DNA of 21,800 nt from a virus. The stretch spans positions 1 to 21,800 of IMG/VR virus record IMGVR_UViG_3300037329_000056; one strand, written 5' to 3'. The translations under genes and the position numbers were made by a program. This document shows positions 12,753 to 17,804 of this stretch, one piece after another; position 1 is the first letter of the stretch; every line of letters starts with the position of its first letter. The notes under the pieces are model-generated. The model was not told the DNA's origin, made no database searches, and saw only the letters and a list, made by a program, of their open reading frames with translations.

Positions 12753-12918
12753 AAGAAGAATATGCTTCTTTGGCTGCTTCTCTTGTGGCTTCTTCTAAAT
12801 TATCGTCATCGATTAATGCTGATAAAATTGTGTCAAGTGCGCTTTCTAAAGTTCTAATTTTATCTCTCGAATCTTCAAGCTCTTCTTCTGCTTGTTTAAT
12901 ATCGCTTTCAATTCCCAT
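12748..12918 (-). CDS. Small acidic coiled-coil protein
   Basis: A 56-codon gene starts at ATG 12918, directly after the TAA of the upstream gene, and ends at 12748. The product is strongly acidic and almost wholly helical, with heptad-like spacing (AEEELEDSRDKIRTLESALDTI), then ATREAAKEAYSSY. It probably forms a coiled coil. Its stop codon lies in the 41-bp repeat shared with the gene at 13788. Function unknown. Confidence 0.65.
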   Translation of the reverse strand: MGIESDIKQAEEELEDSRDKIRTLESALDTILSALIDDDNLEEATREAAKEAYSSY

Positions 12919-13191
12919 TTAATATACATCCCGAGTAGTTGCGTATTTTCCTTTCTTCAAAACGTAAAAGTCATAGTAGAATACTTCAATAGCTTTCATG
13001 CTTTTTAAAGCATCGGGGCTGATTCTATCTACGCCTTTTACAAATCCGTAGACTTCACTCAGAAACTTTGATTTTGTGAAGATTGCATTGATGTCTTCAA
13101 ATTTATTGGACATCAACCACTTGAAGTATTCGGTTTCAGCCATTGGCCTGAAAACTGTGTTGTTTTTAAAAAACTTGCTTGTATAGTCCAC
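12919..13191 (-). CDS. Unknown 90-residue protein (GTG start)
   Basis: The product has 90 residues, basic and rich in aromatic residues (FKWLMSNKFEDINAIF, IEVFYYDFYVLKKGKY). The start is a GTG at 13191 with AGGAG seven bases upstream, and no in-frame ATG gives a better site. No family recognised. It is followed without a gap by the coiled-coil gene, so the two are probably made together. Confidence 0.6.
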   Translation of the reverse strand: MDYTSKFFKNNTVFRPMAETEYFKWLMSNKFEDINAIFTKSKFLSEVYGFVKGVDRISPDALKSMKAIEVFYYDFYVLKKGKYATTRDVY

Positions 13192-13220
13192 GATAAACTC
13201 CTAATTAAATTTTGATAATC

Positions 13221-13388
13221 TCAAAGTTTCCCAAGTTTTTCCATAGATTTATAATACCCTCTCTTTGTTAGTATTTCTTTGGCTGCATATTTTGTGTCAG
13301 TACTCATCAAGGAATTATTAGTAACACAAACCAACATCTTGCTGTTCATATTATTAAGGGCTTTTGAACTTACATAACCTTCGAACAT
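13221..13388 (-). CDS. Small basic protein of unknown function
   Basis: A 55-codon gene runs from ATG 13388, with AGGAG nine bases upstream, to TGA at 13221. The product (for example VSSKALNNMNSKMLVCV, then DTKYAAKEILTKRGYYKSM) is basic and probably helix-strand-helix. It fills most of the gap between 13191 and 13463. The remaining 74 bases to the next gene show no further signal. I recognise no family. Confidence 0.6.
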   Translation of the reverse strand: MFEGYVSSKALNNMNSKMLVCVTNNSLMSTDTKYAAKEILTKRGYYKSMEKLGKL

Positions 13389-13462
13389 ATTAAATTCTCC
13401 TAATTTGTTTCATCATTTCCTCATTACGTATGCATTCTCTCACAACTGATCAGATTATGCAA

Positions 13463-13717
13463 TTATTTTTTACTAAGAATGTCATGTTCACTAATATCAA
13501 AAACACTAGAGCGACCACTAACATGCCAAATGTTGAATTCGTTTGTGTATCGAACATTCCCCTCTTTCAGATACCGAACCGTTCCCTTTGCATCAAATGA
13601 CGTGGTTTCTGGATTGCTATTTTCTTTCACTTCATGAATCCTAACTGTATTGCCTGAGCGATTGAGATAGGTTCCAGCTTCATTAATAATGGTAGGTAGC
13701 TCATTCAGTGATGTCAT
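13463..13717 (-). CDS. Small beta-rich phage protein of unknown function
   Basis: The 84-residue product starts with LPTIINEAGTYLNRSGNTVRIHEV, then FDAKGTVRY and NIWHVSGRSSVF. This order (GTY, RNG-type turn with RIH, KGT, NIW-x-x-x-GR) recurs in small phage hypothetical proteins I have seen, but none has a known role. ATG 13717 has TTGAGGA upstream. It is the first gene after the cassette promoter at 13745-13773. Confidence 0.65.
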   Translation of the reverse strand: MTSLNELPTIINEAGTYLNRSGNTVRIHEVKENSNPETTSFDAKGTVRYLKEGNVRYTNEFNIWHVSGRSSVFDISEHDILSKK

Positions 13718-13744
13718 AAAATGTTCCTCAATTGATTTACCTAA

Positions 13745-13773
13745 ATCTTAACAATAAAAAAGGGCTTTTGCAA
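13745..13773 (-). promoter_or_regulatory. sigma70-like promoter overlapping terminator (cassette D)
   Basis: TTGCAA (13768-13773) and TAAGAT (13745-13750) are exactly 17 bp apart on the minus strand. The -35 is in the loop and arm of the terminator hairpin. It would drive the gene at 13463-13717. Confidence 0.6.
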
Positions 13774-13792
13774 GCCCCTGTGTGAAATTAGT
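13752..13792 (-). repeat. 41-bp perfect repeat, copy 2 (regulatory cassette)
   Basis: Identical over 41 bp to 12712-12752. In both copies the upstream gene's TAA stop lies inside the repeat, followed by the terminator. The two upstream genes encode unrelated proteins, so only the cassette was copied. Confidence 0.9.
13755..13778 (-). terminator. Intrinsic terminator (cassette D)
   Basis: Same hairpin as cassette C: GGGCTT, loop GCAA, AAGCCC, six Ts. It would end the transcript carrying the small capsid-targeted gene at 13788-13976. Confidence 0.85.
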
Positions 13793-13976
13793 CTGATTCG
13801 TTGTCGCCTTTCCAGCCAGCATCCACCTCATCGTAAAACTTTTTCTTATCTTCGTTTGATAAGTCTTGTGGTGATTTTGCGTCGTACTTTTTTAGCATCT
13901 TGTTGAAGAATTCTTTGTATGCTTTGTCATCGCCAGATTTAGCAACTTCGGTTACAAATTGTTTAAACGGTTTCAT
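13788..13976 (-). CDS. Small protein with capsid-targeting-like N terminus and a conserved marine-phage domain
   Basis: The 62-residue product starts MKPFKQFVTEVAKSG, close to the T4 internal-protein targeting sequence with a likely gp21 site after VTE (residue 10). The rest (AYKEFFNKMLKKYDAKSP, then EDKKKFYDEVDAGW) matches a short module I associate with structural or unknown proteins of marine T4-like phages. A perfect late box TATAAATA lies 42 nt before the ATG at 13976, which has AAGGA upstream. A short, late, capsid-tagged protein would fit an internal head or prohead component. This is inference. Confidence 0.75.
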   Translation of the reverse strand: MKPFKQFVTEVAKSGDDKAYKEFFNKMLKKYDAKSPQDLSNEDKKKFYDEVDAGWKGDNESD

Positions 13977-14006
13977 TTACAGTATTCCTTTTAATATTAC
14001 AGAGAG

Positions 14007-14285
14007 TCAGTCTATTTTATTTATATATCTCCAAATATCTTCAATCACTTTCATAGAAACACTATCGGGGTGATCGGGCGAACAATCAAATCCGTTGCTG
14101 TCTGGTTCTGGCGTCCATGGGTTTTTCCACAATCCGTACTTGTTGCGAATGTGTCTACCCATTGTACTATGGTATTCAATTAAGTCATCTTTTTTACATC
14201 CTGCAAATATTTCGTATTCACTTAAAAGAGCAGTCTCACGCATTTCAATATAAACTTCCTTTACCATATCATTATGTAAAGTCAT
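14007..14285 (-). CDS. DUF6794-like phage protein
   Basis: The 92-residue product has a helical first half (MVKEVYIEMRETALLSEYEI) and then MGRHIRNKYGLWKNPW and SPDHPDSVSMKVIEDIWRYI. The LRN-x-x-GLW, PD-x-x-S and terminal helix with W-x-Y order fits my recollection of the DUF6794 family, whose role is unknown. The ATG at 14285 overlaps the stop of the preceding gene (TGATG). The late box for the next gene lies inside its last codons. Confidence 0.6.
   Translation of the reverse strand: MTLHNDMVKEVYIEMRETALLSEYEIFAGCKKDDLIEYHSTMGRHIRNKYGLWKNPWTPEPDSNGFDCSPDHPDSVSMKVIEDIWRYINKID
14018..14025 (-). promoter_or_regulatory. T4-type late promoter (TATAAATA)
   Basis: The minus strand has a perfect TATAAATA 42 nt before the ATG of the capsid-targeted gene at 13976, within the last codons of the previous gene. 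The spacing to the gene resembles the boxes at 714-721 and 18834-18841. Confidence 0.65.
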
Positions 14286-14452
14286 CAGCTACTATATCCC
14301 AAGTTTAGTTTTTGGATTTCTTCTATTTTGGCCCATCGCCATTTGTAATCCCAACCATGGTCAAAGGGATATTTGACTTGAACTTTGAATGTAGCTTTTC
14401 CAAAGCGACTTGAAATAATCCATTTACCTGTTAATTCTTCCCAGTTCTTCAT
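14285..14452 (-). CDS. Unknown 55-residue protein
   Basis: From the ATG at 14452 (GGAGA nine bases upstream) the product has 55 residues, rich in Trp and basic residues (WEELTGKWIISSRFG, DHGWDYKWRWAKIEEI). A TTG-led frame to 14473 is less likely. It overlaps the previous stop (TAATG) and the next start (TGATG), so three genes form a coupled string. It could be a small beta-barrel, but no family is recognised. Confidence 0.6.
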   Translation of the reverse strand: MKNWEELTGKWIISSRFGKATFKVQVKYPFDHGWDYKWRWAKIEEIQKLNLGYSS

Positions 14453-14760
14453 TAGTATAGGTTCTCCGACCAAAGAATGTCATCTACTGTTTCATTTGAT
14501 TGGTTGGCGACATATCGAATAATTTGATTTTTTCGTTTAGCGACATCCCAAGCTTCCTTTCTTGTTAGAAAGTTTCCATACTGATCAATGAACCCCTGTT
14601 CTTCATTGCCGCCTCGAATTCCTTGTAAGTCGGCTTGTTCAACCATCCATCTATCCCAATGCCTAGCTCCCAGAAGGACTGTACCTTTTTTTGTTCTGTT
14701 AGCAGCACAAACCACCCTACGGGTTTCTTCTTGAATCAAAGCTCTTTCTTCCTCAGTCAT
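14452..14760 (-). CDS. Conserved phage hypothetical (GARHWD...GFIDQYGNFLTR type)
   Basis: The 102-residue product has VLLGARHWDRWMVEQ, then EEQGFIDQYGNFLTRKEAWDVA. This resembles a widespread family of phage hypothetical proteins with a strongly conserved GARH...GF-D-x-x-GNFLTR-x-EA core. Several invariant polar residues (His, Asp, Gln, Arg) suggest an enzyme or ligand-binding site, but no function is established to my knowledge. ATG 14760 has AGGAG upstream. It follows the 90-residue gene by 9 nt. Confidence 0.65.
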   Translation of the reverse strand: MTEEERALIQEETRRVVCAANRTKKGTVLLGARHWDRWMVEQADLQGIRGGNEEQGFIDQYGNFLTRKEAWDVAKRKNQIIRYVANQSNETVDDILWSENLY

Positions 14761-14769
14761 AATTTTCTC

Positions 14770-15042
14770 CTAGTCTGTCCATGCACTTGAAATTTCAGGT
14801 GCTTCGAATGCTGAAATATTGTGTGCTAAACTCATCGCTGTCACACAAGCCACATCAGCGTCTTTGTACATATCGACCAGTCTATCAAGCACAACACGAT
14901 CACCGCTGTTAAGCACCTCTATGGCGCTTTCACATACAGATTCATTGAACTGGTTGGATACATTCATTTTAATTTCACCAGAAACAATCTTTTCAAGATG
15001 ATCTTCGATCAGAACAAGTGCAACAATTTCAAAGTTTTTCAT
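14770..15042 (-). CDS. Unknown 90-residue protein
   Basis: The 90-residue product is acidic and mostly helical (IVALVLIEDHLEKIVSGEI, VVLDRLVDMYKDADVACVTAMSLAHNI). ATG 15042 has AGGAG nine bases upstream. It is the first gene after the cassette-B promoter and heads a run of coupled genes down to 13788. No family recognised. Confidence 0.6.
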   Translation of the reverse strand: MKNFEIVALVLIEDHLEKIVSGEIKMNVSNQFNESVCESAIEVLNSGDRVVLDRLVDMYKDADVACVTAMSLAHNISAFEAPEISSAWTD

Positions 15043-15078
15043 TTTAAATCTCCTAAGTTTTTCTCAATTTCTACAATA

Positions 15079-15107
15079 AGTATAAACGAAAAAAGGGACT
15101 CTTGCAA
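15079..15107 (-). promoter_or_regulatory. sigma70-like promoter overlapping terminator (cassette B)
   Basis: TTGCAA (15102-15107) and TATACT (15079-15084) are exactly 17 bp apart. The region 15057-15099 matches 45-87 at 41 of 43 positions, including leader bases after the -10. It would drive the gene at 14770-15042. Confidence 0.7.
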
Positions 15108-15116
15108 GCCCCTTTT
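15087..15116 (-). terminator. Intrinsic terminator (cassette B)
   Basis: The minus strand reads AAAAGGG, an inner CTTGCAAG mini-hairpin, CCCTTTT and then more Ts and CG. It lies just after the stop of the gene at 15122. Confidence 0.75.
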
Positions 15117-15121
15117 CGGTT

Positions 15122-15466
15122 TTACTTCAAGTAAGCTGGCCCTGTCCATGAGCCGCTGAATACACCAGTTAAGACGTTACCTCTTGCAGAGTTTCTAGCC
15201 GGTGCAGCAAATCCAGCCGCCTTTAGTATGTCGCCAAACTTAAAAGTTCTATCTTCGTTTGAATTCACAACAAATGCTTTAACTGAAGAATTGGCAATGA
15301 TTTTAATGTACTTTTTGCCGATACGAACAGAAAAAGAATTCTTGAAGTTTTCAATATTTTCTTTTGCACGTTCTTCGCCAACTGAACGGATTGTGTATGA
15401 CGCATAATCAGAAACCATGAAATCAATGTAAGCGGCAACGCCTGAATCAATATCTGTGTAGGTCAT
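15122..15466 (-). CDS. Conserved phage hypothetical (KAAGFAAPARNSARGNV type)
   Basis: The 114-residue product has a helical start and then IGKKYIKIIANSSVKAFVV, FKFGDILKAAGFAAPARN-SARGNVL and SWTGPAYLK. The GDILKAA-x-x-APA-x-N-x-ARG core recurs in hypothetical proteins of marine phages. The strand before it (KYIKI..SVKAFVV) is also typical. Function unknown. ATG 15466 has AGGAG upstream and a candidate promoter lies at 15510-15538. Confidence 0.65.
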   Translation of the reverse strand: MTYTDIDSGVAAYIDFMVSDYASYTIRSVGEERAKENIENFKNSFSVRIGKKYIKIIANSSVKAFVVNSNEDRTFKFGDILKAAGFAAPARNSARGNVLTGVFSGSWTGPAYLK

Positions 15467-15494
15467 ATAATGTAACTCCTAGAAAATGGTAATT

Positions 15495-15538
15495 CCTCAG
15501 TACAAGAGTATCTTCTCATACTGAGGGTTGTGCGTCAA
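15495..15538 (-). promoter_or_regulatory. Candidate promoter overlapping a leader hairpin
   Basis: CCTCAGTA (15495-15502) and its complement (15519-15526) form a perfect 8-bp stem with a 16-nt loop. On the minus strand TTGACG (15533-15538) lies 17 bp before GAAGAT (15510-15515), preceded by an extended TGA. The -10 would fall in the hairpin loop. No T-run follows, so it does not look like a terminator. It would drive the gene at 15122-15466 and lies just after the SHMT stop. Confidence 0.4.
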
Positions 15539-15541
15539 GAT

Positions 15542-16687
15542 TTAATTTTCTAAAATTTTAACAATCCTTTCAGAAAGCTCTTCAAACCATTGTGTACCAT
15601 GTCCTCGTGTCGTTTCTGCTGCTGTCCCTAGCCTGATACCAGACGTTTCAACAAAAGACCTTGGATCATTTGGTATTCCATTTTTATTAACTGTTATACC
15701 ATATTCTTCTAAAAGATTAGCAGCTTCTTTTCCAGAATACTTACTATCGCTTAGGTCCAAAAGTATTATGTGTGAATCAGTGCCATTTGTCAAAGTTTTT
15801 AAACCATGATTTTCAAATACACTACACATTACTTTTGAATTGTCAACTACTTGGCGCACATATTTTCTAAATGATTCTGTATCTGCTTCAATAAAACATT
15901 GCGCTTTAGCTGATATGGTATGCATCATCGGCCCGCCTTGTGTGCCGGGAAAAATAGCACTGTTTATTTTTTTAGTGTATTTTTCATCATTCCACATAAT
16001 AATACCACCACGCGGCCCTCTTAGGGTTTTGTGTGTTGTTGATGTTATCACGTCGGCAATTCCTATTGGACTTTCGTAAACCCTACCCGCAATCAATCCA
16101 GAGTAATGAGCTATGTCAGCTAACAAAAAAGCACCTATAGAATCCGCTATAGCTCTAAAACGAATAAAATCTATTTGTCTTGGGTAAGCACTAGCTCCAC
16201 ATATAATCATTTTTGGAAGATGTTTATTGGCAAGACGCTCAACTTCGTCATAGTCAATCCATCCATTTTTATCTACACCATAACTGAATGCGTTATAGAT
16301 TTTTCCAGATATGTTGGGGGATGCTCCGTGTGACAAATGACCACCACTTGCTAGGTCCATTCCCAATATAACATCGGTTGGTTTTAAGAATGCTTGAAAC
16401 ACTGCTGTATTTGCGTTAGCTCCGCAGTGTGGTTGAACATTAGCGTAATTACAGCCGAATAATATTTTTAATTTGCTGATTGCCAAGTCTTCAATTTCAT
16501 CAACATGATTACAACCGTTGTAGTATCTTTTTCCAGAATACCCTTCCGCATACTTGTTAGTGAAAACGCTTCCATTGAGTTTCATCACTGCGTCACTGAC
16601 AAAATTTTCACTTGCTATTAATTCTATGGTATTTGTTTGTCTGAACTGCTCTTTTGCTAATATCTTTTGTATTGTGTTATTGATCAT
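15542..16687 (-). CDS. glyA: Serine hydroxymethyltransferase (GlyA-like)
   Basis: The 381-residue protein interconverts serine and glycine with tetrahydrofolate, making 5,10-methylene-THF. Hallmarks in order: ELIASENFVS, NKYAEGYSGKRYYNG (folate/substrate loop), PHCGANAN (PLP phosphate), SGGHLSHGA, DIAHYSGLIAG (Asp191, His194), STTHKTLRGPRGG with PLP Lys220, FPGTQGGP, and SGIRLGT with carboxylate Arg352. All key residues are kept, so it is probably active. E. coli GlyA has 417 residues. The last 30 or so are missing here, giving a compact form. In a phage it would feed thymidylate or hydroxymethyl-pyrimidine synthesis. ATG 16687 has only a weak AGAGAG site. Confidence 0.95.
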   Translation of the reverse strand: MINNTIQKILAKEQFRQTNTIELIASENFVSDAVMKLNGSVFTNKYAEGYSGKRYYNGCNHVDEIEDLAISKLKILFGCNYANVQPHCGANANTAVFQAFLKPTDVILGMDLASGGHLSHGASPNISGKIYNAFSYGVDKNGWIDYDEVERLANKHLPKMIICGASAYPRQIDFIRFRAIADSIGAFLLADIAHYSGLIAGRVYESPIGIADVITSTTHKTLRGPRGGIIMWNDEKYTKKINSAIFPGTQGGPMMHTISAKAQCFIEADTESFRKYVRQVVDNSKVMCSVFENHGLKTLTNGTDSHIILLDLSDSKYSGKEAANLLEEYGITVNKNGIPNDPRSFVETSGIRLGTAAETTRGHGTQWFEELSERIVKILEN

Positions 16688-16707
16688 CTTATCGGAAATC
16701 TCTCTAT

Positions 16708-16747
16708 TTTATAAACAAGAAAAAAAGGGACTCTTTCAAGCCCCCTT
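16708..16747 (-). terminator. Terminator with decayed promoter (cassette E)
   Basis: The minus strand has AAAAGGGGGCTTGAAAGAGT then CCC and seven Ts, closely like cassette B. TTGAAA (16734-16739) matches the -35 position, but extra bases put TATAAA (16708-16713) 20 bp away. An overlapping TTTATA at 18 bp is also possible. The terminator looks intact and the promoter looks weak. It separates the paralog pair from the SHMT gene. Confidence 0.65.
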
Positions 16748-16777
16748 TTCATTTTTATTGATTATTTATGTTTCCCA

Positions 16778-16945
16778 CTACCATTCAGTACCTCGAATTT
16801 CTAAATAACCATCAATCTGTTCGTACCACTCTTCCAGTGTATTATCTTCCTCATAATAGTCAGTCGTTTCTAATCCTTTCTTATAATGATCCTCAAAGTC
16901 TTGCAAATCCTGCAAAACAATTTTTTTGAATTCATCTATTTTCAT
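16778..16945 (-). CDS. Small acidic protein, tandem paralog 1
   Basis: A 55-codon gene from ATG 16945 to TAG at 16778 encodes MKIDEFKKIVLQDLQDFEDHYKK with KKGLETTDYYEEDNTLEEW after it. It matches the neighbour at 16967-17146 along most of its length (DEFKK, DFE-x-x-YKKGLE-TD-Y). The 23 bases before each ATG are also the same (AAAAAGGAATTTGATT), so gene and ribosome site were duplicated together. The product is acidic, helical and aromatic at its end. Function unknown. Confidence 0.75.
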   Translation of the reverse strand: MKIDEFKKIVLQDLQDFEDHYKKGLETTDYYEEDNTLEEWYEQIDGYLEIRGTEW

Positions 16946-16966
16946 AATCAAATTCCTTTTTAATCA

Positions 16967-17146
16967 TTAGTATTCTTGTGTTCTGTATATGTATTTTAGT
17001 TCTGAAAAAGCCTCAAATTGCTCTTGCCAATCATGCAATGAATTTCTTTGTCGATAATGATCAGTTTCTTCTAATCCTTTTTTATAACTAATCTCAAAAT
17101 CTTCTACATCTTTCAACAAAACTTTTTTGAATTCATCTAAATTCAT
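16967..17146 (-). CDS. Small protein, tandem paralog 2
   Basis: From the ATG at 17146 (AAGGA upstream) the product has 59 residues, beginning MNLDEFKKVLLKDVEDFE. It is the paralog of the downstream gene at 16778-16945, but more basic in its second half (HYRQRNSLHDWQEQFEAF). A TTG two codons earlier is the only reason a longer frame is seen. It lies 14 nt after the DsbA-like gene, so is probably cotranscribed with it. Confidence 0.75.
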   Translation of the reverse strand: MNLDEFKKVLLKDVEDFEISYKKGLEETDHYRQRNSLHDWQEQFEAFSELKYIYRTQEY

Positions 17147-17160
17147 AATCAAATTCCTTT

Positions 17161-17475
17161 TTAATCATCAAATTCTTCGAAGGTTTTCTCTTCTGAATTG
17201 TTTTTCATTTTGACAATGGTTTCATAAAAGGCTTCGTACTCTTCGAACTCTTTCACAGTTTTGTCAAATTTATCTTCATGAAAATCTTTCAAAGTCTTTG
17301 AAATCCACTTTGGATCAATTTCATAGGTTTCTTTAATGAACTTCTTTGTTTCCTTAATGTAATCTGATTCGCCTTTCATACGAGTCAGTGAATTAGACAT
17401 CTGCTCGATAGCTGCGAAAATTTCTTTGCGATGCTCTTCTGAGCTAGGGATGTTAATTTCAATTTGATCAGACAT
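17161..17475 (-). CDS. dsbA: DsbA-like double-stranded DNA-binding protein (late transcription)
   Basis: The 104-residue product resembles T4-type DsbA. The pattern IKETKKFIKETYEIDPKWIS followed by LKDFHEDKFD and EEYEAFYETIV aligns with the T4 segment ending in YHKDN...EEVVELYDTV. The N-terminal EINIPSSEEHRKEIFAAIEQ is as I recall from DsbA of other T4-like phages. T4 DsbA (89 residues) binds dsDNA near late promoters. In T4 it adjoins gene 33, but here it lies about 9 kb upstream. ATG 17475 has AAAGGAAAT upstream. A copy of its first four codons persists at 17729-17740. Moderately sure. Confidence 0.65.
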   Translation of the reverse strand: MSDQIEINIPSSEEHRKEIFAAIEQMSNSLTRMKGESDYIKETKKFIKETYEIDPKWISKTLKDFHEDKFDKTVKEFEEYEAFYETIVKMKNNSEEKTFEEFDD

Positions 17476-17538
17476 TCATATTTCCTTTATAGATTAAAAA
17501 GTTGATCTTCAACTTTTTGGTCAGAATTGACCACCCGC
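17463..17538 (-). repeat. Direct repeat, downstream copy
   Basis: Bases 17463-17516 match 17728-17781 at 53 of 54 positions. A further 14-bp identity (aattgaccacccgc, 17525-17538) matches 17791-17804. It spans the end of the 71-residue gene, the intergenic leader and the first codons of the DsbA-like gene. Confidence 0.9.
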
Positions 17539-17702
17539 ATTTTTTCATGAATGAAATTTATCTCTTTTTTAATCTTTTCATTCAATTCTGAAAATTCTTC
17601 ATGTGTTTTTTCGTTTTCTGCTATTTTTTCTATTACAGAGTGAATGCTTTTAAAAGCTTCTTCAAGAGGTTTGTTTTCGATCCAAACTGAAAGTTCTTTC
17701 AT
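17487..17702 (-). CDS. Short protein derived from the second module of the neighbouring large gene
   Basis: The 71-residue product starts MKELSVWIENKPLEEAF, matching MQEFSEWVDNKLEESS (residues 151-166) of the 348-residue neighbour, and ends KVEDQLFNL, identical to that neighbour's last nine residues. The helical middle (FKSIHSVIEKIAENEKTHEEF) has no match. Near the end the DNA encoding GWSIL in the large gene is present but read in another frame, through one missing base. So this is an internally replaced and frameshifted paralog. It may still be made: the ATG at 17702 overlaps the stop of the relic reading frame (ATGA). Function unknown. Confidence 0.6.
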   Translation of the reverse strand: MKELSVWIENKPLEEAFKSIHSVIEKIAENEKTHEEFSELNEKIKKEINFIHEKMRVVNSDQKVEDQLFNL

Positions 17703-17740
17703 AACAATTCCTCTTTTGATTGTGTCGTTTGATCAGACAT
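17699..17740 (-). pseudogene. 13-codon relic fusing the dsbA start to the large-gene interior
   Basis: ATG 17740 opens MSDQTTQSKEELL and stops at 17699. The first four codons and the ribosome site copy the DsbA-like gene. From the fifth codon the bases match the DNA of the large gene just before its internal ATG at 18348 (TTQSKEE against MTQLNEG), with two extra bases. It marks the junction of an old deletion. It could act only as a leader peptide coupled to the 71-residue gene. Confidence 0.6.
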
Positions 17741-17804
17741 TCATATTTCCCTTATAGATTAAAAAGTTGATCTTCAACTTTGTCTGCCAAAATTGACCAC
17801 CCGC
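17728..17804 (-). repeat. Direct repeat, upstream copy
   Basis: Partner of 17463-17538. Here it spans the end of the 348-residue gene, the leader and the relic dsbA start. Confidence 0.9.

Noticed and set aside
12712-13792. The pair of 41-bp repeats as a CRISPR array or insertion-sequence ends
   Set aside because: There are only two copies 1 kb apart, in direct orientation, each being a terminator-promoter unit, with no transposase or spacer pattern between them.
16763-16770. CATAAATA as a late promoter for the SHMT gene
   Set aside because: The strong terminator at 16722-16747 lies between it and the gene, and the distance (76 nt) differs from the other boxes.
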